From: Roseiflexus sp.
GTDB lineage: Bacteria > Chloroflexota > Chloroflexia > Chloroflexales > Roseiflexaceae
Assembly (NCBI GenBank): GCA_025062325.1
Contig: JANXAL010000045.1
Span: 1 to 64,000 of the forward strand
Length of the DNA stretch: 64,000 nt
Direction of reading: 5' to 3'
Notes under the pieces: generated by a model
Databases searched by the model: none
What the model was told of the DNA's origin: nothing
Seen by the model: the letters and a program-made list of their open reading frames with translations, nothing else
Position numbers and translations under genes: made by a program
Shown: positions 51,594 through 61,305 of the stretch, piece by piece
Layout of the letters: each line of letters opens with the position of its first letter
How positions within the stretch are numbered: position 1 is the first letter of the stretch

Positions 51594-54380
51594 ATGCAAC
51601 GTTTGTGGATACTACTGACCCTCTGGGCGGCGCTACTTGCGTCGTGCGGTGCGCCGCGACCATCGAGCGATGCAACGACGGCGCCTGGTGCGACGCCAAC
51701 AAGAGGGAGCGAGACGGTCACGATTTCATTTGCAGTGTGGGAATACGAACGCGATGCCTACCAGACCCTGGCAGATCGGTTTACGACTGAGCATCCTGAC
51801 ATTAAAGTAGTCCTTGTGTCACTCGATGACACGCTGGTGGACGAGTCCGGGAATTACGAATCGATCAATCCGCTCAATTTTCTGCGGCGGATCGTGTCAG
51901 CCGCCGATACGGCGCCCTCCTCATACTGGCTAACCCCTGAAGCGTTTGGCACGCCTCTGCTCCTCGACCTCAAGCCGCTGATGGATGCCGACCCATCGTT
52001 TCAACGCAACGACTTCCTTCCCGGCACGCTCGAGCGTTACACGGCGAAGGGCGGGATCTGGGCGCTGCCGCGCTCCTACAGCGTACCCCTGATCATCTAC
52101 AACCGCACCTTGTTCCAGAACGCCAATCTGCCTGAACCGCGCCCCGGCTGGACGTGGGACGATCTGCTGGCAGCCGCCGAGCGCCTAACCGAGCGCAGCG
52201 GTTCAACCATCCTCACTTATGGATTCCTGGAACCAAGCGGCGGTGCGCTGACGCTTATGAGCCTGCTCGAAAAGCAGGGAATTAACCCGCTAACGGCATC
52301 AGCAGCGGAAGTAGACCTCACAGCGCCAGAATACGTTGCGGCGCTTGAGCGCATCCAGGAGTGGCGCCGCACCGGCGTACTGATCGAACCGTATTCGCAC
52401 GGCGCTTCTGCCGAAGACCCCACACGTCTAGTGCGCGAAGGGCGGGTCGCTATATGGAGCGACATGTTCTACATCAGCAACGACGACGGATCGCCCTGGA
52501 CACCCGATTTTCCGGTCGGTCGCGCGCCGTTTCCGAAGGGTTCCTTCTACGATCCCTTCTTTAGCTCGACTGAAGGGTTCATCATCAGCGGCGGCACGGC
52601 GCATCCCGCTGCTGCATGGCGCTGGATCGAATGGCTCTCGCGCCAGCCGGTTGCCGAGGACCAGCAGAGTTTTGTTCCTTTCTCGCGTCTGCCTGCCCGG
52701 CAGTCGGTGGCGCAGCAGACGGAGTTTTGGAACAAACTCGACCCGCAGACTGCCGAGGCGTACCGCTGGGCGATAGCAAACAGCGGGACACTGCCAAGCT
52801 CGCAGTTCGATTATACCGTGATAAGTGCGTTGAGCCAGGCAGTTTCCAAAATCACCAGCGATCCGAAGGCAAATGTACGCCAGGTACTGGCAGACGCGCA
52901 ACGTCAGCTGCGGGAATCAATCGCGCAGCGTGAACTGACGCCAACGCCCAAGCCTAATCTTAATCCGGTAGTGGTTGCCACGCCGGAGCCGCAGGAAGCG
53001 CCAGTTGGCGCCACGACCGTGACGTTTGGCACGTATGGGTATGATCCGGCTCAAATGCGTCGTATTGCGCGCGCCTTCCGCGAACAACGCCCCGATATTT
53101 TCGTGCAGTTGAAGCAGTTTGAGTGGACTCCTGAGATGCAGGAGGCGACCGCTGCCACGCTGGCGCAGACCAACGACTGTTTCTTCTGGTTCGGTCCGCT
53201 CTCTCGCAACGACGAGGCGGCCCTGCTTGACCTGCGTCCGCTGATCGAGGCCGACCCCACCTTCCCGCGTGATGATATCTTCCCGGCGGCGCTGGCGCAG
53301 TACAGTCGTGAAGGACGCATCTATGGGCTGCCCTATTCGATCAACATGCGCACGCTGGTTTACAACCACGCTGCCTTCGAGGCGGCGGGCGTGCAACCGC
53401 CGCGCGCCGAGTGGAAGCCCAGCGATTTCCTGGCAGCGGCGCAGGCGCTCACCAGAGGCGAAGGGAACGATCAGCGATGGGGGTATGTACCGCTGGGAGG
53501 TCCGCAGGCTGATTTGCTTTTCTTCATCAGTCAGTTCGGCGCGCGTCTGGTGGTTGGCGAGGGCAAAGACCTGCGCCCGAACTATATCGATCCGAAGACG
53601 ATCGCTGCTATCCGCTGGTACCTCGACCTGAGCATAGTGCACAAGGTCTCGCCGCCGCTCAAGTTTTACTACAAGCGCGACGATGTGAGCGGTCAGGATC
53701 GTTCCTATGAGTTGGCCCAATCCGGTCGGGTCGGGATGTGGTTCGGGTATGCCGAGACATTCCAAGAAGGGGTTATCACTCAGCCGATTGCGCCGGAAGG
53801 CGGACCTGCGCTGCCAACTGCTGTGCCGCTGACGCCGGTCGAGCGCGACATCCGAGCGGCGCCGCTGCCGGTCGGCGCTGCCGGTGTGCCGCCAAGCGAG
53901 TTGTTCCTGCGCGGCCTCTTCATTTCGGCGCGGGCGCAGCAGCCACAGGCGTGCTGGGAATGGATTAAGTTCCTTTCCAGCGATACGTCCCTGATGTATA
54001 GCGACATGCCCGCCCGCCGCTCAATTGCACAGTCTGAGACATTTCTCAAACAGATCCCACCGGAGCGCGCCGCACAGTTCGAGGCTATTCGGGCAACCCT
54101 GGCCATCCCGTCGCAAAATGTCAACGACCAGAACGCCTTCTACGGTCAGTATTCCGACCCCTACTGGTTCTTCAAGGCGCTTAGCGCTGTTGTTGAGAAA
54201 GGCGCCAATCTCGAAAAGGAACTTGCTGAAGCACAGCGCTTTGCAACTGCTTTTGCCGAATGCATGAACCGCGCAAACGCACGAGCGCCAGCATGCGCCA
54301 AAGAGGTCGATCCGGACTACAAGGGGTTCAACGTCGAAGAGGAAGAGATGCGTCCGCTGCCTGCCGGTTATGCACCCTGA
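51594..54380 (+). CDS. Lipoprotein with two tandem extracellular solute-binding domains
   Basis: 928 residues. A signal peptide ends in the lipobox LLASC (Cys ~18). Domain 1 (about 38-440) begins VTISFAVWEYERDAYQTLAD and has GGIWALPRSYSVPLIIYNRT. A Pro-rich linker (TPTPKPNLNPVVVATPEP, ~447) leads to domain 2 (about 472-925), which opens TVTFGTYGYDPAQMRRIARA and contains EGRIYGLPYSINMRTLVYNH. Both belong to the sugar-binding family 1 of ABC transporters (SBP_bac_1). Normally one such domain works with MalF/MalG-type permeases, which are missing here; a HlyD-like adaptor, FtsX permease and ABC ATPase follow instead. It may sense or deliver a sugar-like ligand. Tandem decayed copies lie just upstream. 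Confidence 0.86.
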   Translation: MQRLWILLTLWAALLASCGAPRPSSDATTAPGATPTRGSETVTISFAVWEYERDAYQTLADRFTTEHPDIKVVLVSLDDTLVDESGNYESINPLNFLRRIVSAADTAPSSYWLTPEAFGTPLLLDLKPLMDADPSFQRNDFLPGTLERYTAKGGIWALPRSYSVPLIIYNRTLFQNANLPEPRPGWTWDDLLAAAERLTERSGSTILTYGFLEPSGGALTLMSLLEKQGINPLTASAAEVDLTAPEYVAALERIQEWRRTGVLIEPYSHGASAEDPTRLVREGRVAIWSDMFYISNDDGSPWTPDFPVGRAPFPKGSFYDPFFSSTEGFIISGGTAHPAAAWRWIEWLSRQPVAEDQQSFVPFSRLPARQSVAQQTEFWNKLDPQTAEAYRWAIANSGTLPSSQFDYTVISALSQAVSKITSDPKANVRQVLADAQRQLRESIAQRELTPTPKPNLNPVVVATPEPQEAPVGATTVTFGTYGYDPAQMRRIARAFREQRPDIFVQLKQFEWTPEMQEATAATLAQTNDCFFWFGPLSRNDEAALLDLRPLIEADPTFPRDDIFPAALAQYSREGRIYGLPYSINMRTLVYNHAAFEAAGVQPPRAEWKPSDFLAAAQALTRGEGNDQRWGYVPLGGPQADLLFFISQFGARLVVGEGKDLRPNYIDPKTIAAIRWYLDLSIVHKVSPPLKFYYKRDDVSGQDRSYELAQSGRVGMWFGYAETFQEGVITQPIAPEGGPALPTAVPLTPVERDIRAAPLPVGAAGVPPSELFLRGLFISARAQQPQACWEWIKFLSSDTSLMYSDMPARRSIAQSETFLKQIPPERAAQFEAIRATLAIPSQNVNDQNAFYGQYSDPYWFFKALSAVVEKGANLEKELAEAQRFATAFAECMNRANARAPACAKEVDPDYKGFNVEEEEMRPLPAGYAP

Positions 54381-54409
54381 TGTACAAGAGTTGTTTCTCA
54401 GGAAGGCTA

Positions 54410-54475
54410 TCGCAAAGACGCAATAAAGTGCGATGCTTTGCGCCTTTGCGTCTCTGCGTCAACTTTTGCAAGCGT
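54410..54475. repeat. Short 'cgcaaagacgc' inverted repeat
   Basis: 'atcgcaaagacgcaat' and 'tttgcgcctttgcgtctctgcg' can pair imperfectly. This belongs to the family also seen near 815, 6990 and 36483. Confidence 0.5.
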
Positions 54476-54495
54476 TGCTGCAGGATTAGTATGCC

Positions 54496-56097
54496 ATGCG
54501 ATGGATGATGCGCTGGATCATATGGTGCTGCGTCGTGCTGCTGACCGCCTGTGGCACGACACAAGCGGCGCCAGAGCCGCCAACTCCCACTCCTCTCCCG
54601 CCCGACCCGGCGCTTGAACGCCCGACATACCGGGTGCAACGCGGTGTGATTGAACAGGTGGTCACGGTAACCGCCCGCGCAACGCCGGTTGACATGGTCC
54701 GGTTGGCGTTTCGGCGCGATGGGCGCGTGAATGTGGTGAACGTCCGCCGTGGCGATGTCGTCAAGCAGGGTGACATTCTGGCAGAACTCCAGCAGGAAGA
54801 GGCGCTCGACGAGTTGCGCCGCGCCGAGGATGATCTCGCGCAGGCGCGGCGTGACCTCGAGAGCGCGCGGCTAGCAAAAGAGAAACGGATCAAGGAGCGT
54901 GAGCTCGATGTCGAGCGCGCCAGGCGCGAACTCGAACGATTGCTGCCTGGCGGTGAGGCGGACCTGTTCGCAGAACTTCAAGAGCGCCTGGAAACGGCGC
55001 AGCGCGAGTTGCGCAGAACGCGCGACGACGCCTCGTGGTCGAAAACGTCGGCGGAGGAAGCGCTGCTCGACCGCGCCGAGGCTCTTTCCGACACGCAAAA
55101 AGCGTACAGCACCGCCTACTGGAACTGGAACTGGGTGCAGCGCTACGGCACCGATCCCGAAAATCCGTTCATCACGAACGAAGCAGGTGTGCGGGTCCCG
55201 AACCTTCTGACCGAAAAGCAAAAGGAAGAGTATCGCGTGAAATTAATCCAGGCGGAGCGTGCTTTGCGTGACGCCGAGCGTAACCTGGAGCAGGCGCAGC
55301 GCGCCCGCGATCGCGCGTATGAAGATGAGATCGTCCGTATTCGCGAGGCGGAGAAGAAAGTCGAAGAAGCGCAGCGTGCGCTTGATATGTTGCTCCAGGG
55401 AAAGAATAAAACCATTGAAGAGGCGCGGCTGGCGTTCGAACGGGCACAGGTGGCGCTGGAGGAGGCGCGGAACGAGACGCTCAACAGCGCCATCCGCGCC
55501 GTCGAGAACGCCGAGCGCGCACTAGAAAAAGCGCGCCGCCGCGTCAATGATGGACGTGTGATTGCACCGCAGAATGGAACCGTCTTGGCGGTCGCCATCG
55601 AACCTGGAGCGACCGTGACGGCATTCGAGCCGGTCATCGAAGTCGCCGATCCGTCGAACGTCGAGTTTGCTGCAACCCTAAGCCCACAGCAGATGCGGTT
55701 GCTCTCCGAAGGACAGAGCGTTGAAATTCGTCTGCTATCGCGCCCTGACCTGGCAATCCCCGGCGTTATCCGCCGTATGCCAGCGCCCTATGGATCAGGC
55801 GGAAGCGGCGCCGTGCAGGATCGTGATGCCACAACGCGCTTCCAGGTTGTTGATGCGCGCGGACAAACGTTCGAGGCGGGAGTGACTGTTGCGCGAGTCA
55901 GCATTGTGCTGGAGCGCAAAGAAAACGTCCTCTGGCTGCCGCCGGAAGCCATCCGCTCATTCGAGGGCCGCCGCTTCGTCATTCTGCGCGAGGGGGAACG
56001 TGAACGCCGCGTGCCGGTGCGGATCGGCATCGAAACTGAGGAGCGGGTCGAAATTCTCGAGGGACTGGACGAAGGCGACATCGTGGTTGGATCGTAG
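54496..56097 (+). CDS. Membrane-fusion (HlyD/MacA-type) adaptor lipoprotein
   Basis: 533 residues. Lipobox VLLTAC (Cys ~19), then the first half of a lipoyl-like domain (VVTVTARATPVDMVRLAFRR, with VVNVRRGDVVKQGDILAEL). A long coiled coil follows (about 95-350, with many Glu, Arg and Ala heptads), then the second half (GRVIAPQNGTVLAVAIEPGA) and beta-barrel segments to the end. Such adaptors link an ABC transporter of the MacB type to outer structures or substrates. Being lipid-anchored fits a monoderm-like envelope. The stop is one base from the permease start. Confidence 0.88.
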   Translation: MRWMMRWIIWCCVVLLTACGTTQAAPEPPTPTPLPPDPALERPTYRVQRGVIEQVVTVTARATPVDMVRLAFRRDGRVNVVNVRRGDVVKQGDILAELQQEEALDELRRAEDDLAQARRDLESARLAKEKRIKERELDVERARRELERLLPGGEADLFAELQERLETAQRELRRTRDDASWSKTSAEEALLDRAEALSDTQKAYSTAYWNWNWVQRYGTDPENPFITNEAGVRVPNLLTEKQKEEYRVKLIQAERALRDAERNLEQAQRARDRAYEDEIVRIREAEKKVEEAQRALDMLLQGKNKTIEEARLAFERAQVALEEARNETLNSAIRAVENAERALEKARRRVNDGRVIAPQNGTVLAVAIEPGATVTAFEPVIEVADPSNVEFAATLSPQQMRLLSEGQSVEIRLLSRPDLAIPGVIRRMPAPYGSGGSGAVQDRDATTRFQVVDARGQTFEAGVTVARVSIVLERKENVLWLPPEAIRSFEGRRFVILREGERERRVPVRIGIETEERVEILEGLDEGDIVVGS

Positions 56098-56098
56098 T

Positions 56099-58951
56099 AT
56101 GCGTCGGATGCTGGCTTTGCTTTCCGTCCTGACTGCAGCCTCCAAGCGCTTGCACGCCAACCTTGGGCTGGCGCTCTGCGCATGGCTGGCGGCGGTCACA
56201 GCCGTTGCGCTGGCGTCCGCTATTCCGGCATATGCTGAAGCAGCCAGCCTGCGTCTGCTGCAGGACGAAATTCGACAGCAGGAGGAACGTCAAGGACGCT
56301 CGCCGTTTGCGCTGCTGCTGCGGTATGTCGGCGCATGGAACACGCCGCTGGAGTGGGAGCGCGTTGCCCCGGCAGACGACTATCTGCGGCGCGAAGGCAT
56401 TCCTGGTCTCAATCTGCCGCTCAACAGCTTGGCGCGCCATGTCCGCACTGCGCCGCTCCGCGTGTTCCTGGCTGTCGATGGCGACGCAGTTTTTCTCAAA
56501 AATGCGCCGCTTGGCTTCATGAGCGGTCTTGATGATCGGATGCGGATCATCGATGGGCAGATGCCAGCATCGGCAGCGGATGGCGCTGTCTTGGACGTGA
56601 TGATCGCTCGCGCATTCGCCGATGAAGCTGGCGTGAATGTGGGCGATACGCTCACGATCATCGCTCCTGGCACACGCCCTGCAACGTTGCAGGCGCGCGT
56701 GGCGGCGATCTGGGAGCCGGTCAATCGCAACGATCCGGCGTGGTTCTTCCCACCCGACGCATTGAACGATCTGCTTCTCGTGTCGGAGGCGAGTTTCACC
56801 GGTCCTATCGCCAGGGCGCTGCGCAACGAGGTCGATCAGGCGCTCTGGTTCGTGCGGCTGAGCGGCGAAGGCATCACCAGCGCGCAAGTCGCGCCGCTCC
56901 TGAGCCGCGTAGAAAGTGTGCGCGTGCGCGTCAACGGTATCATCCCCGGGCTGCGGCTCGAACAGGGACCGTCGGAGGCGCTGCAACGCTATCAGGAGCG
57001 TGTGGCGACGTTGACGACCCAACTGTCCGTCTTCAGCGCGCCGATCCTGGCACTGACCCTCTACTTTGCGGCGCTGATCGCCGCACTGCTCGTGCGGCGT
57101 CAGAGCAGCGAGATTGCGCTCCTCAAGTCGCGCGGCGTAAGAAGCGCACAGATTCTGGGCATGTACCTGGTTGAATGGACAATCATCGGTGCGGCGGCGC
57201 TCGCGGTCGGATTGCCGCTAGGGCTTGCCTTCGCCTCAGTAATGAGCCGGGTGCGCTCATTCCTCGATGTCGATCTGTCAGTTCCCAGCGCCCCGCTGTC
57301 GCTTGGTGCGCAGAGCCTGACCTTTGCTCTGGTCGTCCTGGCGATTACCGTGGTTGCATCGTTGCTACCGGCGCTTGCAGCAACGCGCCGCACCCTAGTA
57401 GAGGAACAGCAACAAACGGCGCGCGCAGTACGCCCGCCCCTCTGGCAGCGCGCCTATCTCGATCTGTTGCTCCTCATCCCGGCAGCATACGGCATCTATC
57501 AACTGCAGACAGGTGGAGGACTGTTTCAGGGCAATGCGGATCCGTTCAGCAATCCGCTGCTGATAGCTACCCCGGCGCTCCTCTGTTTTGCCCTTGGTCT
57601 GCTGGCGCTGCGGCTTATCCCGCTGATCCTGGAAGGGCTGGCGCGACTGGCGACCATTCCGGCATGGGTTGCGCCGCTGGTCACGTTACGCGCGCTGGCA
57701 CGGCAGACCGACAGTTACCGCGGCGCGCTGCTCCTGCTCATCCTGACACTCAGCCTGGCAACGTACAGTTCCACCATGGCGGACACGCTCGATGGAGCGA
57801 TGCGGACGGAGCTGACATATCAGGTTGGCGCGATGACCCAACTCTTCGAGACCGGCGAGAGCGCCGAGCGTGGGCGCCCTAATCAGCCTGGCAGACCGCC
57901 GCAGCAATCGCGTCGCGATATTGATATTCGTGAAGAAGCGCGTTTCCTGTTTGTTCCAGTAAGCGAGCATCTCCAGGCGCCGGGCGTGCGGGCGGCTGCG
58001 CGGGTCGGGCGCTATGACGCTTTCGTCAATGTCGGTGCGAGTAACCGGCAGGCGCAGTTGATCGGGATTGATCGGACCGATTTTCCGAAGGTGATCACTC
58101 GGTTTGACCGCGCCTGGGGCGGCGGCGAGTCACTCGGCGGATTGATGAACCTGCTGGCGCGTTACCCGAATGGCGCACTCGTCAGCCGCGACCTGCTGGG
58201 CGAGGGTCTGCGAGTTGGCGATGCGCTGCCAGCCACGTTGCAGCTCTACGGCGATCAGCGCGAAGTGCGGTTCCGCATTGTCGCCGCCATCGATCTCTGG
58301 CCCGGTTTCTATCCCCAGGACGGACCGATTATCGTTGCCAACCTGAACTATATCTTCGACGAAATGGGCGGTCAGTACCCGTATGATGTCTGGATCGCCC
58401 GCGATCCGGCGATTCCCCTTGAGGAGGTGGTCGCCGGAGTGCGTGGGTTAGGCATCCCGGTGATTGATGTCCTCGACAGCGCAACGCTCATTGCTCGCGA
58501 ACAGGCTCGTCCGCAGCGTCAGGGATTGTTTGGCGTCCTGACCATCGGCTTTCTGACGGCTGGCGTATTAACGCTGCTCGGTTTTCTGGTTGCGGGATTC
58601 ATTACCGCACGCCGTCGGGCGATTGAGCTAGGTATGCTACGGGCGCTAGGGTTGAGCGGATCCGGAGTTGCGGCAGCGCTTGTGCTGGAACAACTGCTGC
58701 TGATTGGCGCTGGCCTGGCGGCTGGCAGCGGAATCGGCGCACTGGCGGCATTGTTGATCGTGCCCTTCATGCAGGTCGGTGTAGGACCGTATCCTGGCGT
58801 GCCTGCATACCCGCCGCGCCTAGCGTGGGAAAGTATGACGAGCATCTACGCGGCATTCGGCGTAACGCTCCTACTCTCGCTGCTGGCGCTTGGCGCATCA
58901 CTGGCGCGAATCCGGTTGTTCCAGGCGGTGAAACTGGGGGATGTGAACTGA
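56099..58951 (+). CDS. Large FtsX-type ABC permease (MacB-like)
   Basis: 950 residues. A first membrane helix (ANLGLALCAWLAAVTAVALA, ~20-40) is followed by a large extracytoplasmic MacB-like domain (to ~315), then a cluster of helices with VRRQSSEIALLKSRGVRSAQ, the cytoplasmic coupling loop of FtsX. A second half repeats the plan: helices near 455-560, a second external domain (~600-810) and a terminal three-helix FtsX bundle with ARRRAIELGMLRALGLSGSG. It therefore holds two permease halves in one chain and should pair with the two-ATPase fusion downstream. Start chosen at the ATG after the adaptor stop. Confidence 0.88.
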   Translation: MRRMLALLSVLTAASKRLHANLGLALCAWLAAVTAVALASAIPAYAEAASLRLLQDEIRQQEERQGRSPFALLLRYVGAWNTPLEWERVAPADDYLRREGIPGLNLPLNSLARHVRTAPLRVFLAVDGDAVFLKNAPLGFMSGLDDRMRIIDGQMPASAADGAVLDVMIARAFADEAGVNVGDTLTIIAPGTRPATLQARVAAIWEPVNRNDPAWFFPPDALNDLLLVSEASFTGPIARALRNEVDQALWFVRLSGEGITSAQVAPLLSRVESVRVRVNGIIPGLRLEQGPSEALQRYQERVATLTTQLSVFSAPILALTLYFAALIAALLVRRQSSEIALLKSRGVRSAQILGMYLVEWTIIGAAALAVGLPLGLAFASVMSRVRSFLDVDLSVPSAPLSLGAQSLTFALVVLAITVVASLLPALAATRRTLVEEQQQTARAVRPPLWQRAYLDLLLLIPAAYGIYQLQTGGGLFQGNADPFSNPLLIATPALLCFALGLLALRLIPLILEGLARLATIPAWVAPLVTLRALARQTDSYRGALLLLILTLSLATYSSTMADTLDGAMRTELTYQVGAMTQLFETGESAERGRPNQPGRPPQQSRRDIDIREEARFLFVPVSEHLQAPGVRAAARVGRYDAFVNVGASNRQAQLIGIDRTDFPKVITRFDRAWGGGESLGGLMNLLARYPNGALVSRDLLGEGLRVGDALPATLQLYGDQREVRFRIVAAIDLWPGFYPQDGPIIVANLNYIFDEMGGQYPYDVWIARDPAIPLEEVVAGVRGLGIPVIDVLDSATLIAREQARPQRQGLFGVLTIGFLTAGVLTLLGFLVAGFITARRRAIELGMLRALGLSGSGVAAALVLEQLLLIGAGLAAGSGIGALAALLIVPFMQVGVGPYPGVPAYPPRLAWESMTSIYAAFGVTLLLSLLALGASLARIRLFQAVKLGDVN

Positions 58952-59030
58952 GAGGCGAGAACGAAGAACCAAGAACTGAGAAGCGGGAATCCTGCACCTG
59001 CCTCTGGGGGCGTGGGCAGCGCACTGGTCA

Positions 59031-59190
59031 GTGATGAGTGATGAGTGACGAGTGACGAGTAACGAGGGATGAGTGACCAGTGATGAGTGACGAGGGATGA
59101 GTAATGAGGGACGAGGGACAAGGGACGAGGGGTGAGGGATGCAGGGCGAGGGGCGAGTGATGAGTGACGAGTAACGAGGGGCGAGTGATT
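59031..59190. repeat. Degenerate heptamer tandem array (GTGAYGA)
   Basis: About 23 head-to-tail 7-base units, consensus GTGAYGA, with GGGACGA and GTAACGA variants. The period is kept without any slip. Its position between the permease and ATPase genes interrupts what is otherwise one operon. Confidence 0.75.
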
Positions 59191-59334
59191 GGTCTGTACC
59201 CTTTCACGCTAACCCCGGGTACGCGAGTCTCTCGCCTGCGCTGACCCATTTGTTTACGTGTCGTTGCAACCATAGAGGCGCAGAGGACGTAGAGATTGAA
59301 CGTTACAGTTGAATATTGAACGTTAGACATCGAG

Positions 59335-59550
59335 ATCATTCGCTTACTCGCTAACCCATTCGCTTATTCGCTGGCGCTATTCGCTTATTCGTTGATGAAT
59401 TCGTTGACCCATTCGGTTATTCGTTAACCCATTCGGTTATTCGTTGACCCATTCGGTTATTCGTTGACCCATTCGTTGACCCATTCGCTTATTCGTTGAC
59501 CCATTCGGTTATTCGCTGACCCATTCGTTGACCCATTCGCTTATTCGCTG
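59335..59550. repeat. 20-base tandem array (CCCATTCGSTTATTCGYTGA)
   Basis: About nine to ten units of 20 bases, some shortened to 12 (CCCATTCGTTGA). Each unit carries TTGACC or TTAACC, like a -35 box. The array stops 7 bases before a TATAAC box (59557-59562), which itself ends 5 bases before the ATPase ATG. No spacers of unique sequence, so not CRISPR. Confidence 0.72.
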
Positions 59551-59567
59551 ACGCGATATAACAGAGC

Positions 59568-61265
59568 ATGAACGCGACAGATCACATCATCCACGCCAGT
59601 GGTCTGGTTAAAATCTACAAAGTCGCTGAGCTGGAAGTGGTAGCGCTTCAGGGATTGGACCTGGAAGTGGCGCGGGGGGAGTTCCTGGCGCTGGTTGGTC
59701 CTTCCGGCTCGGGCAAATCTACGCTCCTCAACGCCATTGGCGGTCTTGATCGCCCATCCGCCGGACAGTTAATTGTCGACGGTCTTGATCTGACGGCGCT
59801 GACGCCTGCCCAATTGAGCGCCTACCGCCGCGAGCGCGTTGGCTTCATCTGGCAGCAGACGACTCGCAACCTGCTGCCGTACCTCAGCGCACGCGAAAAC
59901 ATCGAACTGCTGATGACCTTTGCCGGGCGCAGCGGGCGCGAACGACGCGCCTGGGCGAATGAGTTGCTGGAAGCGGTCGGCATGGCAGAGAAAGCCTCGA
60001 CTCCGGTCACGCAACTGTCCGGCGGTCAGCAGCAGCGCGTCGCCATTGCCTGCGCTTTGGCGAACCAACCGCGTATCCTGCTCGGCGACGAACCAACCGG
60101 TGAGTTGGACTGGGACACGGCGCAGCGGGTGCTGGCGCTGCTCCGCGATCTGCGGACGCGCTACGGTCTGACAATCGTCCTGGTCACGCACGATCCGCGC
60201 GTGGCAGAGCAGGCAGACCGGGTGATCGCCATCCGCGACGGGCGAACCAGCACCGAAACGCGCCGCGACGATGGGAAAACATCGGGAGATGAGGTATCGG
60301 CGGCGGCAGGACGGAGCGGGCGCGCGCGCGCCGCCGAGGAACTCGTCGTCGTTGATCGCGCCGGGCGCCTGCAGATCCCCAGCGATCAGCGCGCACTCGC
60401 GGGAATCGGGCGGCGCGCGCGCGTCGAACTCGTCGACGGCGGCATCCTCATTCGTCCGGTGGAAGATGATCGGATCGCCATTCCGACCGAGGAACCAACC
60501 AGTGACCAGCACCACCATTATCTCTATGAGGATGATGTATCCCCTGTGACCTCCCCGGCTGCGCCAGCCGCTCCGCTGATCGAAGTTAGAGGCGTAACGC
60601 GCGTCTTTGGCGCAGGCATTCGCGCTGTCCACGCCCTGCGCGGCGTTGATCTCACCATCGAACGGAGTGCGTTTGTCGCTCTCGTGGGTCCAAGCGGCAG
60701 CGGCAAGACGACGCTGTTGAACATCATCGGCGGGCTTGACCGCCCGACGAGCGGCAGCGTCGTTATCGAAGGGCGACGCATCGATCAGATGACTCCCGAT
60801 GAACTGACCCGTCTGCGGCGTCAGATGGGATTCATTTTTCAGAGTTTTGCGCTTTTGCCGACATCATCGGCCTTCGAGAACGTCGAACTGGCGCTGCGCC
60901 TGACGAGGCGAGCGCCCCGCCACCAATGGGACGCGCGCGTGCGTCGGGTGCTTGCTGCGGTTGGTCTGACTGACTGGACCAACCATCGCCCCTACGAGTT
61001 GAGCGGCGGTCAGCAGCAGCGTGTCGCCCTGGCGCGGGCGCTGGTCACCTCCCCGCGCATCATTCTGGCAGACGAGCCAACCGGCGATCTCGACAGCCGC
61101 ACCGGGAGACGAGTACTGACTATGCTGCGCACCCTCTGTGACCAGGAGGGAGTGACGCTGATCATGGCATCGCACGATCCAGCCGTGCTTGAGTTCGCCT
61201 CCTCGATCTATCACATGCGCGATGGCGTCATTATCGGGTGCGAGCAGGGAGTTACTGCTCGTTAA
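59568..61265 (+). CDS. Two-domain ABC ATPase fused around an AbrB-like segment
   Basis: 565 residues. The first ATPase (1-225) has Walker A GPSGSGKSTLLNAIGG, LSGGQQQRVAIACALA and ILLGDEPTGELDWD; the second (about 340-560) has GPSGSGKTTLLNIIGG, LSGGQQQRVALARALV and IILADEPTGDLDSR. Both are of the MacB/LolD type. Between them (~262-302) lies LVVVDRAGRLQIPSDQ followed by RARVELVDGGILIRPV, a SpoVT/AbrB-like swapped-hairpin pattern seen in antitoxins and regulators. It should power the double FtsX permease upstream. The ATG lies very near a TATAAC box; no ribosome site is seen, so it may be leaderless. Confidence 0.88.
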   Translation: MNATDHIIHASGLVKIYKVAELEVVALQGLDLEVARGEFLALVGPSGSGKSTLLNAIGGLDRPSAGQLIVDGLDLTALTPAQLSAYRRERVGFIWQQTTRNLLPYLSARENIELLMTFAGRSGRERRAWANELLEAVGMAEKASTPVTQLSGGQQQRVAIACALANQPRILLGDEPTGELDWDTAQRVLALLRDLRTRYGLTIVLVTHDPRVAEQADRVIAIRDGRTSTETRRDDGKTSGDEVSAAAGRSGRARAAEELVVVDRAGRLQIPSDQRALAGIGRRARVELVDGGILIRPVEDDRIAIPTEEPTSDQHHHYLYEDDVSPVTSPAAPAAPLIEVRGVTRVFGAGIRAVHALRGVDLTIERSAFVALVGPSGSGKTTLLNIIGGLDRPTSGSVVIEGRRIDQMTPDELTRLRRQMGFIFQSFALLPTSSAFENVELALRLTRRAPRHQWDARVRRVLAAVGLTDWTNHRPYELSGGQQQRVALARALVTSPRIILADEPTGDLDSRTGRRVLTMLRTLCDQEGVTLIMASHDPAVLEFASSIYHMRDGVIIGCEQGVTAR

Positions 61266-61305
61266 CCTTTTGTAGCCGAACTATTACACAAACCGTCCAC
61301 ATCGC

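Noticed and set aside
59335-59550. Possible CRISPR array
   Set aside because: Units are directly adjacent and vary in length, with no unique spacers and no cas genes nearby.
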